Positions 1 to 7,643 of a DNA stretch of 64,000 nt are shown in pieces; positions within the stretch are counted from its first letter, which is position 1; each line of letters opens with the position of its first letter. The translations under genes were made by a program, and so were the position numbers. The stretch is from Bin87 sp963666865. Lineage in GTDB: Bacteria > Chloroflexota > Dehalococcoidia > Lucifugimonadales > UBA3495. A model generated the notes under the pieces. The model worked only from the letters and a program-made list of their open reading frames with translations, made no database searches and was not told the DNA's origin. The stretch is taken from contig OY763072.1 of assembly GCA_963666865.1 (NCBI GenBank), positions 558,001 through 622,000 of the forward strand, given 5' to 3'.

Positions 1-1
1 C

Positions 2-847
2 AACGCCGAGATGCGCTGCCGTTACCTGGGCCCGGGCTGGGAGACGGTGAAGGTGCGCGGCATCCCCTACAACACTGGCGACGGCATCAAGATGGCCCTG
101 GACGTGGGAGCCCAGTCCTACGGGCACTGGTCGTCCTGCCACGCGGTAGCCTGGGACATGAACGCGCCGACCTTCGGCGACCGGACCATCACCGAGCTGT
201 TCCAGAAGCATTCCTATCCCTTCGGCCTGATGGTCAACATCGATGGCGAGCGGTTCCTGGACGAGGGCGCCGACTTCCGCAACTACACCTACGTAACCTA
301 CGGGCGCGCGCTGATGGACCAGCCCCAGGGCCTGTGCTTCCAGATCTTCGACGAGAAGGTGAAGCACCTGCTGCGGGACGAGTACTGGATCCCCCAGGCC
401 ACCACCGCCGAGGCCAACTCCATCGAGGAACTGGCGCGGATGCTGGACATCGACCCGGCCGGCCTGGTTCGCACGGTCGAAGAGTACAACGCCGCCGTGC
501 GCCAGGACATCGAGTACAACCCCACGGTGAAGGACGGACGCTGCACCGAGGGCCTGGCGGTGAACAAGACCAACTGGGCGCAGACCCTGGACACGCCGCC
601 CTATCGCGGCTGGGCCGTGACCACGGGCATCACCTTCACCTTCGGCGGCGTCAAGGTCAACAACCGAGGCCAGGTGGTGACCAACGCCCAGGATCCCATC
701 CCCGGCCTCTACGCCGCCGGCGAAATGGTCGGCGGCCTCTTCTACCACAACTACCCGGGCGGCAGCGGCCTCAGCGCGGGCATGGTCTTCGGCCGCCTGG
801 CCGGCAACAGCGCCGGGGAGGACGCGCTGGCGCTGAAGGACGTGTAG
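2..847 (+). CDS. FAD-dependent oxidoreductase, C-terminal part (5' end outside window)
   Basis: The frame is open from base 2, so the N-terminal FAD-binding segment lies upstream of the window and about 281 codons remain. What is present is the substrate-capping region followed by the closing half of the FAD domain, with FTFGGVKVNNRGQV, PGLYAAGE and GGSGLSAGMVFGR. These are typical of the FAD_binding_2 family (fumarate reductase flavoprotein, 3-ketosteroid dehydrogenase, tricarballylate dehydrogenase TcuA). The substrate cannot be read from this fragment. The next gene starts 48 bases downstream on the same strand but is unrelated in function. Confidence 0.85.
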   Translation, partial: NAEMRCRYLGPGWETVKVRGIPYNTGDGIKMALDVGAQSYGHWSSCHAVAWDMNAPTFGDRTITELFQKHSYPFGLMVNIDGERFLDEGADFRNYTYVTYGRALMDQPQGLCFQIFDEKVKHLLRDEYWIPQATTAEANSIEELARMLDIDPAGLVRTVEEYNAAVRQDIEYNPTVKDGRCTEGLAVNKTNWAQTLDTPPYRGWAVTTGITFTFGGVKVNNRGQVVTNAQDPIPGLYAAGEMVGGLFYHNYPGGSGLSAGMVFGRLAGNSAGEDALALKDV

Positions 848-895
848 CGTCACTGACGCGGGTCAATCTACGGCGCATCCAATGGAGAGACGACT

Positions 896-1276
896 ATGGC
901 CGAGTTGGAAAGCAAGCCTCTCCTGACCAAAGCCGACCTGCCATTGGACAAGATCGCTGAAATCTGCCAGCGGTGGAACATCCATGAAATGGCTGTTGAC
1001 ACCGGTCAGAGCAGACCGCCTGTGCATAAGGGTCACAACTTGGACCCGGATCCCTTCGTTGAGGTGGACCTTTATCTCATCGTCAAGTTCGATTCGGACC
1101 GGTACGAATGGCACTTCAACGAACACCATTTCAACATAGTGGCAGAGTTGGAAGAACTGACGGGGGGAAAAGTCTGGATAACGGACAACAGCATTCTGGA
1201 GAAGCGCATCGCCGAGGGCGCCCAGTGGGCAATACAGGACAGGAAAAATCGGGATGTCATTTACACCCGAGGATGA
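896..1276 (+). CDS. Degenerate MNT-type nucleotidyltransferase-like protein (antitoxin position)
   Basis: A 126-residue protein laid out like the minimal nucleotidyltransferases (MntA, COG1669) that pair with HEPN toxins. It has an N-terminal helix (KIAEICQRWNIHEMAV), a central strand (VDLYLIVKFD), then VAELEELTGGKVWI and a C-terminal RDVIY. The catalytic G-S-x(~10)-D-x-D signature is damaged: where FGS is expected the protein reads VDTGQSRPP, and only VEVD remains of the acidic motif. Catalysis is therefore doubtful. It overlaps the HEPN gene that follows by 23 bases, the usual arrangement for the pair. The family call rests on overall pattern and context. Confidence 0.7.
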   Translation: MAELESKPLLTKADLPLDKIAEICQRWNIHEMAVDTGQSRPPVHKGHNLDPDPFVEVDLYLIVKFDSDRYEWHFNEHHFNIVAELEELTGGKVWITDNSILEKRIAEGAQWAIQDRKNRDVIYTRG

Positions 1277-1637
1277 ACACGGTCCGTTAGAAGTATCACC
1301 ACTGGGGCGCGTGGTCCATTGGTGCAATGTCGTTAACAGACTCGCTGAACGCAATGCCGATGCGTACTTGGCCGGAGACCTGACCGCTCGATTTGCTCTT
1401 TACCATGCGATGGGACTGGTCGCTGACGCCGCGAAGTCTATAAGTGACCAGGACCTTGCGGCAATGCCCGAAGTCAACTGGACCGCGTTGTTCAGTATGC
1501 GTACGTTCCTGGTGCACCGTCCGCACTTGGTGGACAGCGAAAAAGTGTGGCAAGCCGCGACAGAGAGCATTCCGGCAACTTTGGCCGCAGTGCTCGCGTA
1601 CCAATCAGGCCCCAGTCGCCACCCGGATGGTGAATGA
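1254..1637 (+). CDS. HepT-like HEPN protein (DUF86 family)
   Basis: A 127-residue, mainly helical protein. Near residue 83 it carries RTFLVH, matching the R-x4-H ribonuclease motif of HepT toxins, and its tail (SEKVWQAATESIPATLAAVLA) resembles the C-terminal helix of DUF86 proteins. In typical HepT the motif continues H-x-Y, and in the characterised Shewanella system that tyrosine is AMPylated by MntA. Here the residues after His are Arg-Pro, so the tyrosine is missing. The gene overlaps the end of the MNT-like gene and is probably co-translated with it. Toxicity is not shown; the pair may be decaying or repurposed. Confidence 0.7.
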   Translation: MSFTPEDEHGPLEVSPLGRVVHWCNVVNRLAERNADAYLAGDLTARFALYHAMGLVADAAKSISDQDLAAMPEVNWTALFSMRTFLVHRPHLVDSEKVWQAATESIPATLAAVLAYQSGPSRHPDGE

Positions 1638-1679
1638 TTGCTGCATTTGGTGCGGGCGCCGAAGGGCGTGTGGGATACT

Positions 1680-1706
1680 TTGGCGGCGGCAACGTCCTGC
1701 TATAAT
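1680..1706 (+). promoter_or_regulatory. Candidate sigma-70-type promoter
   Basis: TTGGCG at 1680-1685 and a perfect TATAAT at 1701-1706 are separated by 15 bases, 37 bases upstream of the coiled-coil gene starting at 1744. The spacer is short. The paralogue at 4683 also has a CTGCTACAAT sequence upstream, which supports the -10 element. Confidence 0.45.
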
Positions 1707-1743
1707 CAGATCGTCTATACGCCACACCGACCAGGACGCAGCA

Positions 1744-2457
1744 ATGGCCACCATTGACGATATTCAGGCGGTAGAACGCTTGATGCAGACGCTGGACGAA
1801 AATCCGCATCTGATGGAAGCGGTGCGCTCCCGCATCCTGACGCGGGAATTGCTGGAACTGCCTCAAATCGTGGCGCGACTCACCGAGCGGGTTGATCAAC
1901 TTACCGAGCGGATTGATCGGCTTACCGAGCGAGTTGAGCAGGTTGAAGGGCAACTGGTCCGGCTTACGGAGCAAGTTGCCCAACTCACGGAGCGGATGGA
2001 CCGCTGCTTCAACCGCCTTGCGGACGATCTGACCTGGCTTAAAGACGTCGGGGCCGCCACCATTGCCGACAAACAGGCTATGTCCATCGCAGAGGACTTG
2101 GGACTGGAATACGAAAAGCAGCTCACCCAGCGCGAGGTCAGGAATTTGATTCGCAATCAGGACACTGCGGACATAGCGCCCGGCGACCTGCGCAGCTTTC
2201 GCGCGGCTGACATGATTATTGAGGCCACCGACGCCGCTGGCCAGTTGCACTACATAGCAGTGGAGGTCTCTTTCACTGCCGACCGGCGCGACGTCGACCG
2301 CCCCATACGCAACGCCGGCTACTTGACCCGCTTTACCGGACAGCCGGCCCACGCCGTAGTAGCCTCGGTACGCACGGACCACCGCATCGACGACGTTATC
2401 CACTCGGGCCAAGTTCACTGGCACCAACTCCGGGAGCGGTCAGCACAGCGGGAGTAG
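1744..2457 (+). CDS. Coiled-coil protein with nuclease-like C-terminal domain, paralogue 1
   Basis: 237 residues. The start at 1744 (MATIDDIQAVERLMQ) was chosen because the paralogue at 4683 begins the same way; the frame is open further upstream but without similarity. Residues 1-40 form a conserved helical head (LDENPHLMEAVRSRILTREL). About 40-85 is a heptad coiled coil built from LTERVDQ-like units. The remaining ~140 residues form a globular domain containing AADMIIEATD and YIAVEVSFTA. An acidic residue followed by a strand with E-x-S is reminiscent of PD-(D/E)xK folds, but the lysine is absent, so nuclease activity is only a guess. No named function is recognised. Confidence 0.75.
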   Translation: MATIDDIQAVERLMQTLDENPHLMEAVRSRILTRELLELPQIVARLTERVDQLTERIDRLTERVEQVEGQLVRLTEQVAQLTERMDRCFNRLADDLTWLKDVGAATIADKQAMSIAEDLGLEYEKQLTQREVRNLIRNQDTADIAPGDLRSFRAADMIIEATDAAGQLHYIAVEVSFTADRRDVDRPIRNAGYLTRFTGQPAHAVVASVRTDHRIDDVIHSGQVHWHQLRERSAQRE

Positions 2458-2490
2458 CAGTTCCGGCAACCTGTGTGGAGCAGTGAAAAT

Positions 2491-2772
2491 ATGAACTCAA
2501 ACACTCGCCGCTATGCCCTGACTAGTCGCTTTTACTGCGAGCTGTGCAGGGTGTGGCACATTGACCGTGCTGACAATCCGATAGTGCATTGCTGCCATTG
2601 CAACTGCTCCCTGTGTCCGATGTACGATTACGTCTGTATCAGTTGCGGTCGTTTCTTCTGCGATAACGCTTGCCAAGCTTGTCAGCAGGACGATTGCGAC
2701 GTCATTATATGCGTTGAATGTGTTGACCCGCACATTGCAAACTGCCACCTACCAGGGGCAATTCCACTATGA
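2491..2772 (+). CDS. Small cysteine-rich (zinc-finger-like) protein
   Basis: About 93 residues from ATG 2491; a GTG at 2473 is an alternative start. The protein has a series of C-x2-C pairs: FYCELC, CCHCNCSLC, VCISCGRFFC, CQAC and ICVEC, plus several histidines. This suggests two or three structural zinc sites, RING- or B-box-like in spacing, though no specific family is recognised. Its TGA overlaps the ATG of the winged-helix gene downstream (ATG at 2769), so the two are probably translationally coupled. Cys-rich proteins of this kind are unusual in bacteria. Confidence 0.55.
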   Translation: MNSNTRRYALTSRFYCELCRVWHIDRADNPIVHCCHCNCSLCPMYDYVCISCGRFFCDNACQACQQDDCDVIICVECVDPHIANCHLPGAIPL

Positions 2773-3032
2773 TCGGAGATACCGCCGCCCGGCTGCTGGC
2801 TCAGGAGGGCTTGCGCCACATCGAGGATGCCATTCTGATGGTGCTGGAATCCAATCCCCAGGGTTTGGGGAACTCTCAGATTGCCGACCTGCTGGGTCTG
2901 CGCTCGTCCATCCGCGACCAGCAACGAAATTATCTTACTTACTCGGTGCTGGGTGGTTTGATGGCGCGCGGAGTAGTCGTGCAAGATAGTGAAACTCGGC
3001 GCTTTGCCAAAGCACCAGAAGCTACGTCCTAA
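2769..3032 (+). CDS. Winged-helix DNA-binding-like protein
   Basis: 87 residues, starting inside the stop of the Cys-rich gene (4-base ATGA overlap). The sequence has the alternation expected of a winged helix: a first helix (LRHIEDAILMVLESNP), LGNSQIADLLGL as helix-turn, YLTYSVLGGLMARG as recognition helix, and a short wing (VVVQDSETRRFAKA). It stops at TAA 3030-3032, in the same frame as the vsr remnant that follows. This could mean the two were once one longer reading frame, or that the end of this gene replaced the start of vsr. The target is unknown. Confidence 0.55.
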   Translation: MIGDTAARLLAQEGLRHIEDAILMVLESNPQGLGNSQIADLLGLRSSIRDQQRNYLTYSVLGGLMARGVVVQDSETRRFAKAPEATS

Positions 3033-3053
3033 TCTACCGTTGCATCAGCTATT

Positions 3054-3378
3054 GTGCGGCGGCTGTTGCACGGCCTCGGCTATAGGTATCGTTTGCATCG
3101 GGCTGACCTGCCAGGGCGGCCCGATTTGGTATTTCCGGCGCGACGCAAGGTTATATTCGTCAACGGTTGTTTCTGGCACCGCCACGAAGGTTGCCCACGG
3201 GTTCGGATCCCGGCCACCAATCGGGATTACTGGTTAGCGAAACCACGCTCGCGATGCCCGCAACGTTGCCTTGCTGGAGGAACAAGGGTGGGCTGTGCTG
3301 ACAGTCTGGGAATGCCAGTTGCGGGATTTGCCGGCGGTTGAGGAGCAGATGGTCGCTTTTCTGGGAACCCCTATGTAA
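3054..3378 (+). pseudogene. vsr: Very short patch repair endonuclease (Vsr), truncated and frameshifted
   Basis: The frame from GTG 3054 encodes RRLLHGLGYRYRLH, DLPGRPDLVFPARR, IFVNGCFWHRHEGC and PATNRDYW, the core of the Vsr mismatch endonuclease that repairs T:G mismatches left by deamination of 5-methylcytosine. After YWLAK the frame is lost. The rest of the family sequence (NHARDARNVALLEEQGW, then VLTVWECQLRDLP) continues in the next frame to the TAA at 3376-3378. The N-terminal segment normally found before the VRR helix is also absent, because an in-frame stop lies 21 bases upstream. No cytosine methyltransferase is nearby. A disrupted relic is the best reading. Confidence 0.8.
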
Positions 3379-3422
3379 CGCCCGGCTCTTGGACAAGGGT
3401 TCGGGAGGTTGGAGGTCCTGAC

Positions 3423-4547
3423 ATGAGATTCGCCGCGTTCACCACCGTGGCGGCGTCGGCCGGCGAGGCCGCCAGTTCGGCGGAACATCTGGACAACCTC
3501 CGCCAGCAGACCATCCTGGCCGAGGAGCTGGGCTTCGAGGCGATGTGGCTGGGGGAGCATCACTTCGGCCCCTATGGCGTGGGTGACATACCCAATCCCA
3601 TCCTGCTGGGCGCCGACCTGGCCGCCAGAACGAGCCGCATACGCATCGGCCAGATGGCCAACATCGCGCCCTGGTGGCATCCGATACGGCTGGCCGAAGA
3701 CCTTGCCATCCTGGACAACATGACCCGGGGTCGGGTCGAAGTCGGGTTCGGCCGGGGCATCTGGCCCTACGAAGGCCCCCAGTTTCATCCCCACGCCGAC
3801 CCGCGCCTGGACCGGGAGAACAGGGAGCTGTTCCGGGAGACCGTGGAAATCGTCCGCAAGGTCTGGGCCGACGAATACTTTTCCCACCAGGGCGCGAACT
3901 ACACCTTTCCCGCCGAAAACACGGTGTTCTCCCACCCATCGTATCCACCCAACCCGGACTGGCAGGACGGCGAGCGGGTGACCCGGCTGCGCGTGACGCC
4001 CCGTCCGTACCAGGAGCCGCACCCACCCCTGTGGATGACGGTGTCCACCGACCGGTCGGTGGCGACGGCGGCGGAGATGGGTCTGAAAGCCTGCTATTGG
4101 CAGCCACCGCCGCTTCGGATCAAACAGCGCATGGAACTCTACGCCGAAGTCCGGTCAAAACTGGAGGGCCGGCCGTTTATCCTGGGCGAAGACCAGGCGG
4201 TCATGCGCTCCACCTACGTCGCGTCTTCAATGGAGGAGGCCCGCCGGGATGCCGAGGCCGGCATCATGTCTGCCTTCATATTCAACGACCCCTTCCGAGG
4301 CCGACAGGTGTTCACCAATCCGGGCGAAGACCTGGCCGATGACGTCAAGCTGGACTGGGACTTCCTGCAACCGCGCACCCTGCTGGTCGGTTCGCCGGAC
4401 AACGTGGCCGAACAGGTGCAGGAACTGCGGGAAGTCTGCAACCTGGACTACCTGCTGGTGGAGTTCGCCCACGCCGGCATCCCCCTGCCCAAAACGCTGC
4501 AAAACCTGGAGAACTTCGCAACCAGGGTGATGCCACGATTTACCTGA
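3423..4547 (+). CDS. LLM-class flavin-dependent oxidoreductase (luciferase-like)
   Basis: 374 residues, with a purine-rich ribosome binding site (GGAGG) just before the ATG. The bacterial luciferase TIM-barrel signature is clear: AEELGFEAMWLGEHHF near the N terminus, SRIRIGQMANIAPWWHPIRLAEDLAILDN in the middle (quoted here as two adjoining pieces), GRVEVGFGRG, and a C-terminal GSPDNVAEQVQELRE typical of F420/FMN-binding members. Such enzymes are reduced-flavin-dependent monooxygenases or F420-dependent reductases; the substrate is not evident. It stands alone, between the vsr relic and the second coiled-coil gene. A second member of the family lies at 40258-41319 on the other strand. Confidence 0.9.
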   Translation: MRFAAFTTVAASAGEAASSAEHLDNLRQQTILAEELGFEAMWLGEHHFGPYGVGDIPNPILLGADLAARTSRIRIGQMANIAPWWHPIRLAEDLAILDNMTRGRVEVGFGRGIWPYEGPQFHPHADPRLDRENRELFRETVEIVRKVWADEYFSHQGANYTFPAENTVFSHPSYPPNPDWQDGERVTRLRVTPRPYQEPHPPLWMTVSTDRSVATAAEMGLKACYWQPPPLRIKQRMELYAEVRSKLEGRPFILGEDQAVMRSTYVASSMEEARRDAEAGIMSAFIFNDPFRGRQVFTNPGEDLADDVKLDWDFLQPRTLLVGSPDNVAEQVQELREVCNLDYLLVEFAHAGIPLPKTLQNLENFATRVMPRFT

Positions 4548-4682
4548 CCAGGCAGGTATTAGAGCGCGGAGGCGGTATCGCGCCGGCTACGCTGGCGTAG
4601 CAGTATGTATGGATGTTCGTAGTAGCCGCACGCTCTGCTACAATTGAGACGACCTGCTATGATCCCGACCGGAAGCACAACA

Positions 4683-5504
4683 ATGGCTACCAGCGATGAC
4701 ATTCACGCAGTAGAACGCTTGATGCAGACGTTGGACGAAAATCCGCATCTGATGGAAGCAGTGCGCTCCCGCATCTTGACTCGGGAACTGCTGGAGTTGC
4801 CGCAAAACATGGCGAGGCTTGCGGAACGGGTTGATCGACTTACCGAGCGGGTGGATAAACTTGTCGAGCAGATGGTCCAGCTCACGGAGCGGGTGGACCA
4901 ACTAACCGAGCAGCAGGAGCGCACCAACACCCGCCTGGACCAACTCACCGAACAGCAGGAGCGCACCAACACCCGCCTGGACCAACTCACCGAACAGCAG
5001 GAGCGCACCAACACCCGCCTGGACCAACTCACCGAACAGCAGGAGCGCACCAACACCCGCCTCGATCAGATTGTGGATGATTTGGGCCAGCTCAAGAACG
5101 TGGGCACTATAACAACTACTCGCGAGCAGGCGGAAGTCATCGCCGAGTTCGTAGGGTTGCACTGCCAGAAGCAACTGCGACGCAGCGAAGTAATAGCGCT
5201 GTCCCGCAATCAGGACACTTCCGACATCCGGTCGGGCGACTTGATCAGTTTCCAGCGGGCCGACCTGATCATGGAAGCCACGGACGACTACGGCGAGCTG
5301 CACTACATTGCGGTGGAAGCATCCTTCACCGCTGACGAACGCGACACCCGTCGCGCCATCCGAAACGCCGGCTATCTGACCCGGTTCACCGGAAGGCCGG
5401 CTCGGGCCGTGGTGTCAGCGACGCGCATCGATCAAAGGATCCGGAGCGTTCTGGATTCCAACCGAGTAATCTGGTATCAACTCGAAGATGACGATTCGGA
5501 TTAG
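4683..5504 (+). CDS. Coiled-coil protein with nuclease-like C-terminal domain, paralogue 2
   Basis: 273 residues from ATG 4683 (MATSDDIHAVERLMQTLDEN), the position matching the start of the paralogue at 1744. The conserved helical head is almost identical between the two. The coiled coil is longer here because residues 73-128 consist of four 14-residue units (QLTEQQERTNTRLD) encoded by near-perfect 42-bp repeats; 14 residues are exactly two heptads, so the coil register is kept. The C-terminal domain again has ADLIMEATDDYGELHYIAVE and ASFTADERD. Function unknown; the shared head and tail with a variable coil suggest a spacer-length protein. Confidence 0.75.
   Translation: MATSDDIHAVERLMQTLDENPHLMEAVRSRILTRELLELPQNMARLAERVDRLTERVDKLVEQMVQLTERVDQLTEQQERTNTRLDQLTEQQERTNTRLDQLTEQQERTNTRLDQLTEQQERTNTRLDQIVDDLGQLKNVGTITTTREQAEVIAEFVGLHCQKQLRRSEVIALSRNQDTSDIRSGDLISFQRADLIMEATDDYGELHYIAVEASFTADERDTRRAIRNAGYLTRFTGRPARAVVSATRIDQRIRSVLDSNRVIWYQLEDDDSD
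4899..5066 (+). repeat. Four tandem 42-bp repeats inside a coding region
   Basis: Units at 4899-4940, 4941-4982, 4983-5024 and 5025-5066 each encode QLTEQQERTNTRLD. Units 2 and 3 are identical; unit 1 and unit 4 differ by a few bases. The period is a multiple of three and of seven codons, so copy-number change would lengthen or shorten the coiled coil without breaking the frame. Confidence 0.95.
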
Positions 5505-5593
5505 GCTGCTCAGACTGGAGTCATATATCAGGATTCCCTGGATTGTGCTGTCATTCTCGCCGTAGCGAACCCCGGCGGCCGTGATCCGTTGCC

Positions 5594-5622
5594 TTGCGCC
5601 CCCGTCGCCATAGGCATACAAT
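5594..5622 (+). promoter_or_regulatory. Candidate promoter for the MFS gene
   Basis: TTGCGC (5594-5599) and TACAAT (5617-5622) are spaced by 17 bases and lie 45 bases before the ATG at 5668. Position and spacing fit a housekeeping promoter; the -35 match is partial. Confidence 0.4.
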
Positions 5623-5667
5623 CCGCCCCATCAGCGAATAACGTAGCGCAGCGGGTTTGGGGGCATC

Positions 5668-6993
5668 ATGGCGGCGAGCAATCCGGCGCGACCGGGGATG
5701 TTTTACGGGTGGTTTGTAGTTGCCACCTGTATGTTTATCGCCTTTCTGACCATGGGGTCGCGGAACGCTTTCGGGGCGTTCGTGGTGCCCATGGAGGCCG
5801 AGTTTGAGTGGAACCGGACCGTGGTGTCCTGGGCCGCCGCGTTGGGGGCGCTGCTCAACGGCGTCACCCAGCCCTTCATGGGTTACTTCTTCGACCGGGT
5901 GGGCGTCCGCATCGTCGTGATGACCGGCATTATCATCGTGGGCGCATCCACGCTTTTGATGGCCCTGACCGGCAGCATCTGGTACCTCATCGCCGTGTTC
6001 GGCGTGGTGGCCGCGGTGGGACAGAGCGGCACGTCGCTGACCAACACCGGCGCGATGCTGAGCAAGTGGTTCCGCCGCCAAAGGGGACTGGTCATCGGGT
6101 TGAACGCCTCGGGAATGTCCCTGGGCGGATTGATCCTGGTGCCCTTCGCGGCCTTCCTGATTTCCCTGATTGACTGGCGGCTATCGTGGATCGTGCTGGG
6201 TCTGATGATCCTGTGCCTGGGCATCCCGCTGGCGTTCATCTTTCTGCACGATGACCCGGCCCGCAAGGGCCTGACTCCCGACGGCGACCCTGCGCCGGAG
6301 GGCGGCCCGGACGGATCCCCCGGCGCGGCGCCGGCGCCGCCACCGCAGCCGTTGTTCGCCAACAACTGGCGGCAGGCGTTCAAGTCCTTGCCCATCTGGC
6401 AGATGAGCTTCTCTTACTTCATCTGCGGCTCAACCACCTTCATGCTGTCGGTGCACTTCGTCCCGATGGCTATCGAGGAGGGCATCAACCCGCAGACGGC
6501 GGCGCTGATCTTCGGCCTGATGTCGGGCCTCAACGCCATAGGAGCCACCGGCGCGGGCTGGATTTCCGACCGCATCGGCGGACGCAAGAACTGGCTGGCT
6601 TTGGTCTATTTCTGCCGGGGCACGGGCTACGTGATACTGGTGGCGTCGCTGTTGGTGCCGGGGATACCCGTGCTGGCCGGTCTGCTGATCTTCTCTTTCG
6701 TCGCCGGCCTGTCGTGGATCGCCACCGCGCCGCTGACCACCTCGCTGACGGCGGAGGTGTACGGGCTGAAGTCGCTGGCGACCATCTCCGGCGTGGCGTT
6801 CCTCTTCCACCAACTGGGCGGGTTCACCAGCGTGTTGATGGCCGGCTACCTGCGGGACATCACCGGCGACTACGTGATGGCGTTCTCCATCGCCGCCGTG
6901 ATGCTCTACCCGGCCGCCATCAGCGCCTTCACCATCCGCGAGCGCAAGTACTCCGTCCGCTACCAGACGGTGCCGGCGGCAGGAGCCGCGTAG
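5668..6993 (+). CDS. MFS transporter
   Basis: 441 residues with about twelve hydrophobic segments in two halves separated by a hydrophilic, Pro/Gly-rich linker near residues 210-235. The first half carries GYFFDRVGVRIVVM, an A-like loop motif of the major facilitator superfamily, and its equivalent in the second half is GWISDRIGGRKNW. The N-terminal pattern FYGWFVVATCMFIAFLTMGSRNAFGAFV resembles the oxalate/formate-antiporter and monocarboxylate group (quoted as one stretch only for its first residues: FYGWFVVA). The substrate is unknown, probably a carboxylate by family. A similar transporter lies at 31642-32922. Confidence 0.9.
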   Translation: MAASNPARPGMFYGWFVVATCMFIAFLTMGSRNAFGAFVVPMEAEFEWNRTVVSWAAALGALLNGVTQPFMGYFFDRVGVRIVVMTGIIIVGASTLLMALTGSIWYLIAVFGVVAAVGQSGTSLTNTGAMLSKWFRRQRGLVIGLNASGMSLGGLILVPFAAFLISLIDWRLSWIVLGLMILCLGIPLAFIFLHDDPARKGLTPDGDPAPEGGPDGSPGAAPAPPPQPLFANNWRQAFKSLPIWQMSFSYFICGSTTFMLSVHFVPMAIEEGINPQTAALIFGLMSGLNAIGATGAGWISDRIGGRKNWLALVYFCRGTGYVILVASLLVPGIPVLAGLLIFSFVAGLSWIATAPLTTSLTAEVYGLKSLATISGVAFLFHQLGGFTSVLMAGYLRDITGDYVMAFSIAAVMLYPAAISAFTIRERKYSVRYQTVPAAGAA

Positions 6994-7017
6994 GGGCGAA
7001 TAATTATTCGCCCCTAC
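6990..7017. repeat. Perfect 28-bp palindrome, GTAGGGGCG family
   Basis: Outer arms GTAGGGGCG and CGCCCCTAC flank an AT-rich core (AATAATTATT). It overlaps the stop region of the MFS gene and lies 11 bases before the Uma2 start. An identical copy is at 32909-32936, and copies with other cores are at 11208 and 13920. Confidence 0.9.
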
Positions 7018-7028
7018 TGGAGCCAAGC

Positions 7029-7628
7029 ATGACCACCACCTCCAAACTGCGCACGGGGATGCGCATATCCCTGGATGATTTTCTGGCCCTGGGCGAGACC
7101 GACGGCAAGTGGGAGTTGGATGATGGAGTGCTGTACATCATGGCGTCGGGCAGCCCCGACCACCAGTTTCTGATGCGCTGGCTTTGCCGTCCCATTGAGG
7201 ATTATTTCCTTGAGTTCGAGAGACCGCCGGCCCAACTGCTTCACGAAATGACCACCATTCTGTCCCGGGAACTGCAACGCGCTCCCGAACCGGACGTAGT
7301 CATCGTCCTCAACGAGCGCCGTGACATCATGGAGCGCAGCCGGGTCGAGGGCGTGCCCGATATAGTGGTGGAAATACTTTCCACGGACCGCAACCGTGAT
7401 TTGGTGCGCAAGCGGCAAATCTACGCCGAGGCCGGCGTACTGGAATACTGGTTGATGGACCCGCGTAACGACACCATTACGCCGCTGGAACTGCGCGACG
7501 GCGCATACGTGGAGCGGGCCGTGCTAGAGGTCGACGACGTGCTGACCACGCCGCTGCTGCCGGGTCTGGCGATACCGTTGGCCGATATATTCCAACACCG
7601 CCGCCGGCCGCCGCGTGATGGTGAATGA
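7029..7628 (+). CDS. Uma2 family putative endonuclease (tandem copy 1)
   Basis: 199 residues from ATG 7029. It has the Uma2 (DUF820) architecture, a PD-(D/E)xK-like fold: WELDDGVLYIM near residue 25, PEPDVVIVL in the middle, then GVPDIVVEILSTDRNRDL, KRQIYAEAGVLEYWLMDP and a C-terminal PLLPGLAIPLADIF. The Asp, Glu and Lys expected at the catalytic positions are present. Uma2 proteins are very abundant in Cyanobacteria and Chloroflexota, and their biological role is unsettled. The neighbouring gene at 7644 is a close relative, only 15 bases away, so this is a local duplication in one transcription unit. Confidence 0.88.
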   Translation: MTTTSKLRTGMRISLDDFLALGETDGKWELDDGVLYIMASGSPDHQFLMRWLCRPIEDYFLEFERPPAQLLHEMTTILSRELQRAPEPDVVIVLNERRDIMERSRVEGVPDIVVEILSTDRNRDLVRKRQIYAEAGVLEYWLMDPRNDTITPLELRDGAYVERAVLEVDDVLTTPLLPGLAIPLADIFQHRRRPPRDGE

Positions 7629-7643
7629 AGGCAGGAAATCGCC

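Noticed and set aside
3196..3224. tRNA-like GGTTCGGATCCCGG sequence
   Set aside because: It encodes conserved Vsr residues and has no matching acceptor stem or anticodon arm.
4899..5066. Possible CRISPR array
   Set aside because: The 42-bp units are contiguous with no spacers and are translated in frame.
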